A stretch of DNA of 64,000 nucleotides from positions 26,333,935-26,397,934 of the forward strand of contig OZ024741.1 of the NCBI GenBank assembly GCA_964016885.1, read 5' to 3'. This stretch comes from Eledone cirrhosa. Taxonomy: Eukaryota > Mollusca > Cephalopoda > Octopoda > Eledonidae. Below are positions 1-15,584 of the stretch, one piece after another; within the stretch, counting starts at the first letter, position 1; each line of letters starts with the position of its first letter. The translations under genes were made by a program, and so were the position numbers. Below the pieces are notes generated by a model. The model did no database searches, was not told the DNA's origin, and saw only the letters and a program-made list of their open reading frames with translations.

Positions 1-3000
1 CAATACTGTCTATAATGACAACAATAGTATTGAATATATATAATTTCTGGAGTCAAGTATTGGTATGTTCTATATACCAAGACTGGTGGACCAATATTGT
101 CTATAATGACAACAATAGTATTGAATATATATAATTTCTGGAGTCCAGTATTTCTATGTTCTATATACCAGGACTGGTGGACCAATACTGTCTATAATGA
201 CAACAATAGTATTGAATATTTACAATTTCTGGAGTCCAGTATTGGTATGTTCTATATACCAGGACTGGTGGACCAATACTGTCTATAATGACAACAATTG
301 TATTGAATATTTACAATTTCTGGAGTCCAGTATTGGTATGTTCTATATACCAGGACTGGTGGACCAATACTGTCTATAATGACAACAATTGTATTGAATA
401 TATATAATTTCTGGAGTCCAGTATTGGTATGTTCTATATACCAGGACTGGTGGACCAATACTGTCTATAATGACAACAATTGTATTGAATATATATAATT
501 TCTGGAGTCCAGTATTGGTATGTTCTATATACCAGGACTGGTGGACAAATACTGTCTATAATGACAACAATAGTATTGAATATATATAATTTCTGGAGTC
601 CAGTATTGGTATGTTCTATATACCAGGACTGGTGGACCAATACTGTCTATAATGACAACAATTGTATTGAATATATATAATTTCTGGAGTCCAGTATTGG
701 TATGTTCTATATACCAGGACTGGTGGACCAATACTGTCTATAATGACAACAATAGTATTGAATATATACAATTTCTGGAGTCCAGTATTGGTATGTTCTA
801 TATACCAGGACTGGTGGACAAATACTGTCTATAATGACAACAATAGTATTGAATATATATAATTTCTGGAGTCAAGTATTGGTATGTTCTATATACCAAG
901 ACTGGTGGACCAATATTGTCTATAATGACAACAATAGTATTGAATATATATAATTTCTGGAGTCCAGTATTGCTATGTTCTATATACCAGGACTGGTGGA
1001 CCAATACTGTCTATAATGACAACAATTGTATTGAATATTTACAATTTCTGGAGTCCAGTATTGGTATGTTCTATATACCAGGACTGGTGGACCAATACTG
1101 ACTATAATGACAACAATTGTATTGAATATATATAATTTCTGGAGTCCAGTATTGGTATGTTCTATATACCAGGACTGGTGGACAAATACTGTCTATAATG
1201 ACAACAATACTATTGAATATATACAATTTCTGGAGTCCAGTATTGGTATGTTCTATATACCAGGACTGGAGGACCAATACTGTCTATAATGACTACAATA
1301 GTATTGAATATATACAATTTCTGGAGTCCAGTATTGGTATGTTCTATATACCAGGACTGGTGGACCAATACTGTCTATAATGACAACAATAGTATTGAAT
1401 ATATACAATTTCTGGAGTCCAGTATTGGTATGTTCTATATACTAGGACTGGTGGACCAATACTGTCTATAATGACAACAATAGTATTGAATATATACAAC
1501 TTCTGGAGTCCAGTATTGGTATGTTCTATATACCAAGACTGGTGGACCAATACTGTCTATAATGACAACAATAGTATTGAATATATACAATTTCTGGAGT
1601 CCAGTATTGGTATGTTCTATATACCAAGACTGGTGGACCAATACTGTCTATAATGACAACAATAGTATTGAATATATATAATTTCTGGAGTCCAGTATTG
1701 CTATGTTCTATATACCAGGACTGGTGGACAAATACTGTCTATAATGACAACAATAGTATTGAATATATATAATTTCTGGAGTCAAGTATTGGTATGTTCT
1801 ATATACCAAGACTGGTGGACCAATACTGTCTATAATGACAACAATAGTATTGAATATTTACAATTTCTGGAGTCCAGTATTGGTATGTTCTATATACCAA
1901 GACTGGTGGACCAATACTGTCTATAATGACAACAATAGTATTGAATATATATAATTTCTGGAGTCCAGTATTGCTATGTTCTATATACCAGGACTGGTGG
2001 ACCAATACTGTCTATAATGACAACAATAGTATTGAATATATATAATTTCTGGAGTCCAGTATTGGTATGTTCTATATACCAGGACTGGTGGACCAATACT
2101 GTCTATAAGGACAACAATTGTATTGAATATATATAATTTCTGGAGTCCAGTATTGGTATGTTCTATATACCAAGACTGGTGGACCAATACTGTCTATAAT
2201 GACAACAATAGTATTGAATATATATAATTTCTGGATCAAGTATTGGCATGTTCTATATACCAAGACTGGTGGACCAATACTGTCTATAATGACTACAATA
2301 GTATTGAATATATACAATTTCTGGAGTCCAGTATTGGTATGTTCTATATACCAAGACTGGTGGACCAATACTGTCTATAAGGACAACAATTGTATTGAAT
2401 ATATATAATTTCTGGAGTCCAGTATTGGTATGTTCTATATACCAAGACTGGTGGACCAATACTGTCTATAATGACAACAATAGTATTGAATATATATAAT
2501 TTCTGGATCAAGTATTGGTATGTTCTATATACCAGGACTGGTGGACCAATACTGTCTATAATGACAACAATAGTATTGAATATATACAGTTTCTGGAGTC
2601 CAGTATTGGTATGTTCTATATACCAAGACTGGTGGACCAATACTGTGTATAATGACTACAATAGTATTGAATATATATAATTTCTGGAGTCCAGTATTGG
2701 TATGTTCTATATACCAGGACTGGTGGACCAATACTGTCTATAATGACAACAATTGTATTGAATATATATAATTTCTGGAGTCCAGTATTGGTATGTTCTA
2801 TATACCAGGACTGGTGGACCAATACTGTCTATAATGACAACAATAGTATTGAATATATACAATTTCTGGAGTCCAGTATTGGTATGTTCTATATACCAGG
2901 ACTGGTGGACCAATACTGTCTATAATGACAACAATAGTATTGAATATATATAATTTCTGGATCAAGTATTGGTATGTTCTATATACCAGGACTGGTGGAC

Positions 3001-6000
3001 CAATACAGTCTATAATGACAACAATAGTATTGAATATATATAATTTCTGGAGTCCAGTATTGGTATGTTCTATATACCAGGACTGGTGGACCAATACTGT
3101 CTATAATGACAACAATAGTATTGAATATATACATTTTCTGGAGTCCAGTATTGGTATGTTCTATATACCAGGACTGGTGGACAAATACTGTCTATAATGA
3201 CAACAATAGTATTGAATATATACAATTTCTGGAGTCCAGTATTGGTATGTTCTATATACCAGGACTGGTGGACCAATACTGTCTATAATGACAACAATAG
3301 TATTGAATATATACATTTTCTGGAGTCCAGTATTGGTATGTTCTATATACCAGGACTGGTGGACCAATACTGTCTATAATGACAACAATAGTATTGAATA
3401 TATACAATTTCTGGAGTCCAGTATTGGTATGTTCTATATACCAGGACTGGTGGACCAATACTGTCTATAATGACAACAATATTATTGAATATATACATTT
3501 TCTGGAGTCCAGTATTGGTATGTTCTATATACCAGGACTGGTGGACCAATACTGTCTATAATGACAACAATAGTATTGAATATATACAATTTCTGGAGTC
3601 CAGTATTGGTATGTTCTATATACCAGGACTGGTGGACAAATACTGTCTATAATGACAACAATAGTATTGAATATATATAATTTCTGGAGTCAAGTATTGG
3701 TATGTTCTATATACCAGGACTGGTGGATCAATACTGTCTATAATGACAACAATAGTATTGAATATATACAATTTCTGTAGTCCAGTATTGGTATGTTCTA
3801 TATACCAGGACTGGTGGACAAATACTGTCTATAATGACAACAATAGTATTGAATATATATAATTTCTGGAGTCAAGTATTGGTATGTTCTATATACCAAG
3901 ACTGGTGGACCAATATTGTCTATAATGACAATAATAGTATTGAATATATATAATTTCTGGAGTCCAGTATTGGTATGTTCTATATACCAGGACTGGTGGA
4001 CCAATATTGTCTATAATGACAACAATTGTATTGAATATTTACAATTTCTGGAGTCCAGTATTGGTATGTTCTATATACCAGGACTGGTGGACCAATACTG
4101 ACTATAATGACAACAATTGTATTGAATATATATAATTTCTGGAGTCCAGTATTGGTATGTTCTATATACCAGGACTGGTGGACCAATATTGTCTATAATG
4201 ACAACAATTGTATTGAATATTTACAATTTCTGGAGTCCAGTATTGGTATGTTCTATATACCAGGACTGGTGGACCAATACTGACTATAATGACAACAATT
4301 GTATTGAATATATATAATTTCTGGAGTCCAGTATTGGTATGTTCTATATACCAGGACTGGTGGACCAATACTGACTATAATGACAACAATTGTATTGAAT
4401 ATATATAATTTCTGGAGTCCAGTATTGGTATGTTCTATATACCAGGACTGGTGGACCAATATTGTCTATAATGACAACAATAGTATTGAATATATATAAT
4501 TTCTGGAGTCCAGTATTGGTATGTTCTATATACCAGGACTGGTGGACCAATACTGTCTATAATGACAACAATTGTATTGAATATTTACAATTTCTGGAGT
4601 CCAGTATTGGTATGTTCTATATACCAGGACTGGTGGACCAATACTGTCTATAATGACAACAATTGTATTGAATATATATAATTTCTGGAGTCCAGTATTG
4701 GTATGTTCTATATACCAGGACTGGTGGACAAATACTGTCTATAATGACAACAATAATATTGAATATATACAATTTCTGGAGTCCAGTATTGGTATGTTCT
4801 ATATACCAGGACTGGAGGACCAATACTGTCTATAATGACAACAATAGTATTGAATATATACAATTTCTGGAGTCCAGTATTGGTATGTTCTATATACCAG
4901 GACTGGTGGACCAATACTGTCTATAATGACAACAATAGTATTGAACATATACAATTTCTGGAGTCCAGTATTGGTATGTTCTATATACCAAGACTGGTGG
5001 ACCAATACTGTCTATAATGACAACAATAGTATTGAATATATACAATTTCTGGAGTCCAGTATTGGTATGTTCTATATACCAAGACTGGTGGACCAATACT
5101 GTCTATAATGACAACAATAGTATTGAATATATATAATTTCTGGAGTCCAGTATTGCTATGTTCTATATACCAGGACTGGTGGACCAATACTGTCTATAAT
5201 GACAACAATAGTATTGAATATATATAATTTCTGGAGTCCAGTATTGGTATGTTCTATATACCAGGACTGGTGGACCAATACTGTCTATAATGACAACAAT
5301 AGTATTGAATATATACAATTTCTGGAGTCCAGTATTGGTATGTTCTATATCCCGGGACTGGTGGACCAATACTGTCTATAATGACAACAATAGTATTGAA
5401 TATATACAATTTCTGGAGTCCAGTATTGGTATGTTCTATATACCAGGACTGGTGGACCAATACTGTCTATAATGACAACAATAGTATTGAATATATACAT
5501 TTTCTGGAGTCCAGTATTGGTATGTTCTATATACCAGGACTGGTGGACTAATACTGTCTATAATGACAACAATAGTATTGAATATATATAATTTCTGGAG
5601 TCCAGTATTGGTATGTTCTATATACCAGGACTGGTGGACCAATACTGTCTATAATGACAACAATAGTATTGAATATATACAATTTCTGGAGTCCAGTATT
5701 GGTATGTTCCATATACCAGGACTGGTGGACCAATACTGTCTATAATGACAACAATAGTATTGAATATATATAATTTCTGGAGTCCAGTATTGGTATGTTC
5801 TATATACCAGGACTGGTGGACCAATACTGTCTATAATGACAACAATAGTATTGAATATATACAATTTCTAGAGTCCAGTATTGGTATGTTCTATATACCA
5901 GGTCTGGTGGACCAATACTGTCTATAATGACAACAATAGTATTGAATATATACATTTTCTGGAGTCCAGTATTGGTATGTTCTATATACCAGGACTGGTG

Positions 6001-8256
6001 GACCAATACTGTCTATAATGACAACAATAGTATTGAATATATATAATTTCTGGAGTCCAGTATTGGTATGTTCTATATACCAGGACTGGTGGACCAATAC
6101 TGTCTATAATGACAACAATAGTATTGAATATATACAATTTCTGGAGTCCAGTATTGGTATGTTCTATATACCAGGACTGGTGGACCAATACTGTCTATAA
6201 TGACAACAATAGTATTGAATATATACAATTTCTGGAGTCCAGTATTGGTATGTTCTATATACCAGGACTGGTGGACCAATACTGTCTATAATGACAACAA
6301 TAGTATTGAATATATACATTTTCTGGAGTCCAGTATTGGTATGTTCTATATACCAGGACTGGTGGACCAATACTGTCTATAATGACAACAATAGTATTGA
6401 ATATATACAATTTCTGGAGTCCAGTATTGGTATGTTCTATATACCAGGACTGGTGGATCAATACTGTCTATAATGACAACAATAGTATTGAATATATACA
6501 ATTTCTGGAGTCCAGTATTGGTATGTTCTATATACCAGGACTGGTGGACCAATACTGTCTATAATGACAACAATAGTATTGAATATATACAATTTCTGGA
6601 GTCAAGTATTGGTATGTTCTATATACCAGGACTGGTGGACCAATACTGTCTATAATGACAACAATAATATTGAATATATACAATTTCTGGAGTCCAGTAT
6701 TGGTATGTTCTATATACCAGGACTGGTGGACCAATACTGTCTATAATGACAACAATAGTATTGAATATATATAATTTCTGGAGTCAAGTATTGGTATGTT
6801 CTATATACCAAGACTGGTGGACCAATATTGTCTATAATGACAACAATAGTATTGAATATATATAATTTCTGGAGTCCAGTATTTCTATGTTCTATATACC
6901 AGGACTGGTGGACCAATACTGTCTATAATGACAACAATAGTATTGAATATTTACAATTTCTGGAGTCCAGTATTGGTATGTTCTATATACCAGGACTGGT
7001 GGACCAATACTGTCTATAATGACAACAATTGTATTGAATATTTACAATTTCTGGAGTCCAGTATTGGTATGTTCTATATACCAGGACTGGTGGACCAATA
7101 CTGTCTATAATGACAACAATTGTATTGAATATATATAATTTCTGGAGTCCAGTATTGGTATGTTCTATATACCAGGACTGGTGGACCAATACTGTCTATA
7201 ATGACAACAATTGTATTGAATATATATAATTTCTGGAGTCCAGTATTGGTATGTTCTATATACCAGGACTGGTGGACAAATACTGTCTATAATGACAACA
7301 ATAGTATTGAATATATATAATTTCTGGAGTCCAGTATTGGTATGTTCTATATACCAGGACTGGTGGACCAATACTGTCTATAATGACAACAATTGTATTG
7401 AATATATATAATTTCTGGAGTCCAGTATTGGTATGTTCTATATACCAGGAATGGTGGACCAATACTATCTATAATGACAACAATAGTATTGAATATATAC
7501 AATTTCTGGAGTCCAGTATTGGTATGTTCTATATACCAGGACTGGTGGACCAATACTGTCTATAATGACAACAATAGTATTGAATATATACAATTTCTGG
7601 AGTCCAGTATTGCTATGTTCTATATACCAGGACTGGTGGACCAATACTGTCTATAATGACAACAATAGTATTGAATATATACATTTTCTGGAGTCCAGTA
7701 TTGGTATGTTCTATATACCAGGACTGGTGGACCAATACTGTCTATAATGACAACAATAGTATTGAATATATACAATTTCTGGAGTCCAGTATTGGTATGT
7801 TCTATATACCAAGACTGGTGGACCAATACTGTCTATAATGACAACAATAGTATTGAATATATATAATTTCTGGAGTCCAGTATTGCTATGTTCTATATAC
7901 CAGGACTGGTGGACCAATACTGTCTATAATGACAACAATAGTATTGAATATATATAATTTCTGGAGTCAAGTATTGGTATGTTCTATATACCAGGACTGG
8001 TGGACCAATACTGTCTATAATGACAACAATTGTATTGAATATATACAATTTCTGGAGTCCAGTATTGGTATGTTCTATATACCAGGATTGGTGGACCAAT
8101 ACTGTCTATAATGACAACAATAGTATTGAATATATACAATTTCTGGAGTCCAGTATTGGTATGTTCTATATACCAGGACTGGTGGACCAATACTGTCTAT
8201 AATGACAACAATAGTATTGAATATATATAATTTCTGGAGTCCAGTATTGGTATGTT

Positions 8257-11200
8257 CTATATACCAGGACTGGTGGACCAATACTGTCTATAATGACAAC
8301 AATAGTATTGAATATATACAATTTCTGGAGTCCAGTATTGGTATGTTCTATATACCAGGACTGGTGGACCAATACTGTCTATAATGACAACAATAGTATT
8401 GAATATATACAATTTCTGGAGTCCAGTATTGGTATGTTCTATATACCAGGACTGGTGGACCAATACTGTCTATAATGACAACAATAGTATTGAATATATA
8501 CATTTTCTGGAGTCCAGTATTGGTATGTTCTATATACCAGGACTGGTGGACTAATACTGTCTATAATGACAACAATAGTATTGAATATATATAATTTCTG
8601 GAGTCCAGTATTGGTATGTTCTATATACCAGGACTGGTGGACCAATACTGTCTATAATGACAACAATAGTATTGAATATATACAATTTCTGGAGTCCAGT
8701 ATTGGTATGTTCCATATACCAGGACTGGTGGACCAATACTGTCTATAATGACAACAATAGTATTGAATATATATAATTTCTGGAGTCCAGTATTGGTATG
8801 TTCTATATACCAGGACTGGTGGACCAATACTGTCTATAATGACAACAATAGTATTGAATATATACAATTTCTGGAGTCCAGTATTGGTATGTTCTATATA
8901 CCAGGTCTGGTGGACCAATACTGTCTATAATGACAACAATAGTATTGAATATATACATTTTCTGTAGTCCAGTATTGGTATGTTCTATATACCAGGACTC
9001 GTGGACCAATACTGTCTATAATGACAACAATAGTATTGAATATATATAATTTCTGGAGTCCAGTATTGGTATGTTCTATATACCAGGACTGGTGGACCAA
9101 TACTGTCTATAATGACAACAATAGTATTGAATATATACAATTTCTGGAGTCCAGTATTGGTATGTTCTATATACCAGGACTGGTGGACCAATACTGTCTA
9201 TAATGACAACAATAGTATTGAATATATACAATTTCTGGAGTCCAGTATTGGTATGTTCTATATACCAGGACTGGTGGACCAATACTGTCTATAATGACAA
9301 CAATAGTATTGAATATATACATTTTCTGGAGTCCAGTATTGGTATGTTCTATATACCAGGACTGGTGGACCAATACTGTCTATAATGACAACAATAGTAT
9401 TGAATATATGCAATTTCTGGAGTCCAGTATTGGTATGTTCTATATACCAGGACTGGTGGATCAATACTGTCTATAATGACAACAATAGTATTGAATATAT
9501 ACAATTTCTGGAGTCCAGTATTGGTATGTTCTATATACCAGGACTGGTGGACCAATACTGTCTATAATGACAACAATAGTATTGAATATATACAATTTCT
9601 GGAGTCAAGTATTGGTATGTTCTATATACCAGGACTGGTGGACCAATACTGTCTATAATGACAACAATAATATTGAATATATACAATTTCTGGAGTCCAG
9701 TATTGGTATGTTCTATATACCAGGACTGGTGGACCAATACTGTCTATAATGACAACAATAGTATTGAATATATATAATTTCTGGAGTCCAGTATTTCTAT
9801 GTTCTATATACCAGGACTGGTGGACCAATACTGTCTATAATGACAACAATAGTATTGAATATATACAATTTCTGGAGTCCAGTATTGGTATGTTCTATAT
9901 ACCAGGACTGGTGGACCAATACTGTCTATAATGACAACAATAGTATTGAATATATACAATTTCTGGAGTCCAGTATTGGTATGTTCTATATACCAGGACT
10001 GGTGGACCAATACTGTCTATAATGACAACAATAGTATTGAATATATACATTTTCTGGAGTCCAGTATTGGTATGTTCTATATACCAGGACTGGTGGACTA
10101 ATACTGTCTATAATGACAACAATAGTATTGAATATATATAATTTCTGGAGTCCAGTATTGGTATGTTCTATATACCAGGACTGGTGGACCAATACTGTCT
10201 ATAATGACAACAATAGTATTGAATATATACAATTTCTGGAGTCCAGTATTGGTATGTTCCATATACCAGGACTGGTGGACCAATACTGTCTATAATGACA
10301 ACAATAGTATTGAATATATATAATTTCTGGAGTCCAGTATTGGTATGTTCTATATACCAGGACTGGTGGACCAATACTGTCTATAATGACAACAATAGTA
10401 TTGAATATATACAATTTCTGGAGTCCAGTATTGGTATGTTCTATATACCAGGTCTGGTGGACCAATACTGTCTATAATGACAACAATAGTATTGAATATA
10501 TACATTTTCTGTAGTCCAGTATTGGTATGTTCTATATACCAGGACTCGTGGACCAATACTGTCTATAATGACAACAATAGTATTGAATATATATAATTTC
10601 TGGAGTCCAGTATTGGTATGTTCTATATACCAGGACTGGTGGACCAATACTGTCTATAATGACAACAATAGTATTGAATATATACAATTTCTGGAGTCCA
10701 GTATTGGTATGTTCTATATACCAGGACTGGTGGACCAATACTGTCTATAATGACAACAATAGTATTGAATATATACAATTTCTGGAGTCCAGTATTGGTA
10801 TGTTCTATATACCAGGACTGGTGGACCAATACTGTCTATAATGACAACAATAGTATTGAATATATACATTTTCTGGAGTCCAGTATTGGTATGTTCTATA
10901 TACCAGGACTGGTGGACCAATACTGTCTATAATGACAACAATAGTATTGAATATATGCAATTTCTGGAGTCCAGTATTGGTATGTTCTATATACCAGGAC
11001 TGGTGGATCAATACTGTCTATAATGACAACAATAGTATTGAATATATACAATTTCTGGAGTCCAGTATTGGTATGTTCTATATACCAGGACTGGTGGACC
11101 AATACTGTCTATAATGACAACAATAGTATTGAATATATACAATTTCTGGAGTCAAGTATTGGTATGTTCTATATACCAGGACTGGTGGACCAATACTGTC

Positions 11201-11350
11201 TATAATGACAACAATAATATTGAATATATACAATTTCTGGAGTCCAGTATTGGTATGTTCTATATACCAGGACTGGTGGACCAATACTGTCTATAATGAC
11301 AACAATAGTATTGAATATATATAATTTCTGGAGTCCAGTATTTCTATGTT
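8257..11350. repeat. Higher-order repeat: two copies of a 17-monomer (1,547-bp) block
   Basis: Inside the 91-bp array, 8257-9803 and 9804-11350 carry the same ordered series of private variants at an offset of exactly 1,547 bp (17 x 91). Matching landmarks are GGACTAATACTG (near 8550 and 10097), TGTTCCATATACC (8709 and 10256), GGACTCGTGG (8996 and 10543), TTTCTGTAGTCC (8961 and 10508), and ATATGCAATTTC (9407 and 10954). Several also appear 3,003 bp (33 monomers) earlier, near 5547 and 5706, in an older, more diverged copy. This is the signature of recent segmental amplification within a satellite. Confidence 0.9.
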
Positions 11351-11441
11351 CTATATACCAGGACTGGTGGACCAATACTGTCTATAATGACAACAATAGT
11401 ATTGAATATTTACAATTTCTGGAGTCCAGTATTGGTATGTT

Positions 11442-14171
11442 CTATATACCAGGACTGGTGGACCAATACTGTCTATAATGACAACAATTGTATTGAATAT
11501 TTACAATTTCTGGAGTCCAGTATTGGTATGTTCTATATACCAGGACTGGTGGACCAATACTGTCTATAATGACAACAATTGTATTGAATATATATAATTT
11601 CTGGAGTCCAGTATTGGTATGTTCTATATACCAGGACTGGTGGACCAATACTGTCTATAATGACAACAATTGTATTGAATATATATAATTTCTGGAGTCC
11701 AGTATTGGTATGTTCTATATACCAGGACTGGTGGACAAATACTGTCTATAATGACAACAATAGTATTGAATATATATAATTTCTGGAGTCCAGTATTGGT
11801 ATGTTCTATATACCAGGACTGGTGGACCAATACTGTCTATAATGACAACAATTGTATTGAATATATATAATTTCTGGAGTCCAGTATTGGTATGTTCTAT
11901 ATACCAGGAATGGTGGACCAATACTATCTATAATGACAACAATAGTATTGAATATATACAATTTCTGGAGTCCAGTATTGGTATGTTCTATATACCAGGA
12001 CTGGTGGACCAATACTGTCTATAATGACAACAAAAGTATTGAATATATACAATTTCTGGAGTCCAGTATTGCTATGTTCTATATACCAGGACTGGTGGAC
12101 TAATACTGTCTATAATGACAACAATAGTATTGAATATATACATTTTCTGGAGTCCAGTATTGGTATGTTCTATATACCAGGACTGGTGGACCAATACTGT
12201 CTATAATGACAACAATAGTATTGAATATATACAATTTCTGGAGTCCAGTATTGGTATGTTCTATATACCAGGACTGGTGGACCAATACTGTCTATAATGA
12301 CAACAATAGTATTGAATATATACATTTTCTGGAGTCCAGTATTGGTATGTTCTATATACCAGGACTGGTGGACCAATACTGTCTATAATGACTACAATAG
12401 TATTGAATATATACATTTTCTGGAGTCCAGTATTGGTATGTTCTATATACCAGGACTGGTGGACCAATACTGTCTATAATGACAACAATAGTATTGAATA
12501 TATACATTTTCTGGAGTCCAGTATTGGTATGTTCTATATACCAGGACTGGTGGACCAATACTGTCTATAATGACAACAATAGTATTGAATATATACAATT
12601 TCTGGAGTCCAGTATTGGTATGTTCTATATACCAGGACTGGTGGATCAATACTGTCTATAATGACAACAATAGTATTGAATATATACAATTTCTGGAGTC
12701 CAGTATTGGTATGTTCTATATACCAGGACTGGTGGACAAATACTGTCTATAATGACAACAATAGTATTGAATATATACAATTTCTGGAGTCCAGTATTGG
12801 TATGTTCTATATACCAGGACTGGTGGACCAATACTGTCTATAATGACAACAATTGTATTGAATATTTACAATTTCTGGAGTCCAGTATTGGTATGTTCTA
12901 TATACCAGGACTGGTGGACCAATACTGTCTATAATGACAACAATTGTATTGAATATATATAATTTCTGGAGTCCAGTATTGGTATGTTCTATATACCAGG
13001 ACTGGTGGACCAATACTGTCTATAATGACAACAATTGTATTGAATATATATAATTTCTGGAGTCCAGTATTGGTATGTTCTATATACCAGGACTGGTGGA
13101 CAAATACTGTCTATAATGACAACAATAGTATTGAATATATATAATTTCTGGAGTCCAGTATTGGTATGTTCTATATACCAGGACTGGTGGACCAATACTG
13201 TCTATAATGACAACAATTGTATTGAATATATATAATTTCTGGAGTCCAGTATTGGTATGTTCTATATACCAGGAATGGTGGACCAATACTATCTATAATG
13301 ACAACAATAGTATTGAATATATACAATTTCTGGAGTCCAGTATTGGTATGTTCTATATACCAGGACTGGTGGACCAATACTGTCTATAATGACAACAATA
13401 GTATTGAATATATACAATTTCTGGAGTCCAGTATTGCTATGTTCTATATACCAGGACTGGTGGACTAATACTGTCTATAATGACAACAATAGTATTGAAT
13501 ATATACATTTTCTGGAGTCCAGTATTGGTATGTTCTATATACCAGGACTGGTGGACCAATACTGTCTATAATGACAACAATAGTATTGAATATATACAAT
13601 TTCTGGAGTCCAGTATTGGTATGTTCTATATACCAGGACTGGTGGACCAATACTGTCTATAATGACAACAATAGTATTGAATATATACATTTTCTGGAGT
13701 CCAGTATTGGTATGTTCTATATACCAGGACTGGTGGACCAATACTGTCTATAATGACTACAATAGTATTGAATATATACATTTTCTGGAGTCCAGTATTG
13801 GTATGTTCTATATACCAGGACTGGTGGACCAATACTGTCTATAATGACAACAATAGTATTGAATATATACATTTTCTGGAGTCCAGTATTGGTATGTTCT
13901 ATATACCAGGACTGGTGGACCAATACTGTCTATAATGACAACAATAGTATTGAATATATACAATTTCTGGAGTCCAGTATTGGTATGTTCTATATACCAG
14001 GACTGGTGGATCAATACTGTCTATAATGACAACAATAGTATTGAATATATACAATTTCTGGAGTCCAGTATTGGTATGTTCTATATACCAGGACTGGTGG
14101 ACAAATACTGTCTATAATGACAACAATAGTATTGAATATATACAATTTCTGGAGTCAAGTATTGGTATGTT
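11442..14171. repeat. Higher-order repeat: two copies of a 15-monomer (1,365-bp) block
   Basis: The runs 11442-12806 and 12807-14171 share variant order at an offset of 1,365 bp (15 x 91). Landmarks are GGAATGGTGG (near 11908 and 13273), AATACTATCTAT (11930 and 13295), GGACTAATACTG (12098 and 13463), and GACTACAATAG (12390 and 13755). A one-base difference, CAACAAAAGTATTG at 12031 against CAACAATAGTATTG, separates the copies. The first seven or so monomers also match 6928-7560 at an offset of 4,459 bp (49 monomers), and 197 onward at 6,731 bp. The array was thus built by repeated copying of blocks of different length. Confidence 0.9.
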
Positions 14172-15397
14172 CTATATACCAGGACTGGTGGACCAATACT
14201 GTCTATAATGACAACAATAGTATTGAATATATACAATTTCTGGAGTCCAGTATTGGTATGTTCTATATACCAGGACTGGTGGACCAATACTGACTATAAT
14301 GACAATTGTATTGAATATATATAATTTCTGGAGTCCAGTATTGGTATGTTCTATATACCAAGACTGGTGGACCAATACTGTCTATAATGACAACAATAAT
14401 ATTGAATATATACAATTTCTGGAGTCCAGTATTGGTATGTTCTATATACCAGGACTGGTGGACCAATACTGTCTATAATGACAACAATAGTATTGAATAT
14501 ATATAATTTCTGGAGTCAAGTATTGGTATGTTCTATATACCAAGACTGGTGGACCAATATTGTCTATAATGACAACAATAGTATTGAATATATATAATTT
14601 CTGGAGTCCAGTATTTCTATGTTCTATATACCAGGACTGGTGGACCAATACTGTCTATAATGACAACAATAGTATTGAATATATATAATTTCTGGAGTCA
14701 AGTATTGGTATGTTCTATATACCAGGACTGGTGGGCAAATATTGTCTATAATGACGACAATAGTATTGAATATATATAATTTCTGGAGTCCAGTATTGGT
14801 ATGTTCTATATACCAGGACTGGTGGACAAATACTGTCTATAATGACAACAATAGTATTGAATATATATAATTTCTGGAGTCCAGTATTGGTATGTTCTAT
14901 ATACCAGGACTGGTGGACCAATACTGTCTATAATGACAACAATAGTATTGAATATATATAATTTCTGGATCAAGTATTGGTATGTTCTATATACCAAGAC
15001 TGGTGGACCAATACTGTCTATAATGACAACAATAGTATTGAATATATATAATTTCTGGAGTCCAGTATTGGTATGTTCTATATACCAGGACTGGTGGACC
15101 AACACTGTCTATCATGACAACAATAGTATTGAATATATACAATTTCTGGAGTCTAGTATTGGTATGTTTTATAGACCAAGACTGGTGGACCAATACTGTC
15201 TATAATGACAACAATAGTATTGAATATATATAATTTCTGGTGTCCAGTATTGGTTTGTTCTATATACCAGGACTGGTGGACCAATACTGTCTATAATGAC
15301 AACAATAGTATTGAATATATATAATTTCTGGAGTCCAGTATTGGTATGTTTTATATACCAGGACTGGTGGACCAATACTATCTATAATGCTTTCTTG

Positions 15398-15584
15398 GTA
15401 TGTTCTATATTCCTAGATTACTGGATAGATGAACAATCATACAAACTGAAGAATTTACATTTTGATTAATCAATGGTTTGCATAAGAGAAGCCCTATAGT
15501 TTATCTTGATAACTGATACATGGAAGTGATTAATCAGAAAAAAGATATTTTAATAATTCATTTCTCATATATTATTATTAAATG
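15398..15584. other. Unique spacer at the right edge of the 91-bp satellite
   Basis: The last partial monomer degrades into non-repetitive AT-rich DNA. The only recognisable feature is ATTAAATG at 15577-15584, the left target-site duplication of the SINE that follows. No gene is seen. Confidence 0.6.

Larger units (their letters stand above)
1..15397. repeat. 91-bp satellite array, about 169 monomers, left end outside window
   Basis: A head-to-tail tandem repeat with a 91-bp period fills the first 15.4 kb. Monomers differ by scattered substitutions. Recurring variants include ATTGTATTG for AGTATTG, TATTTAC for TATATAC, ACATTTTC for ACAATTTC, and TTTCTATG for TTGGTATG. Four monomers (near 2233, 2512, 2961 and 14968) share a one-base deletion giving 90 bp. 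Each monomer carries ACCAATACTG and its exact reverse complement CAGTATTGGT, plus a dyad around TGGTAT...ATACCA. Because 91 is not a multiple of 3, forward ORFs end after about 60 codons and reverse ones after about 68, repeatedly; I see no sign of coding. Monomers decay over 15100-15397 at the right edge. The position relative to the centromere is unknown. Confidence 0.98.

Noticed and set aside
97..15375. Dozens of 60-99 codon ORFs in the 91-bp satellite
   Set aside because: They repeat every 91 bp on both strands and end as the frame rotates; no coding signal.
1..15397. CRISPR array
   Set aside because: The repeats are contiguous 91-bp monomers without unique spacers, and the host is a eukaryote.
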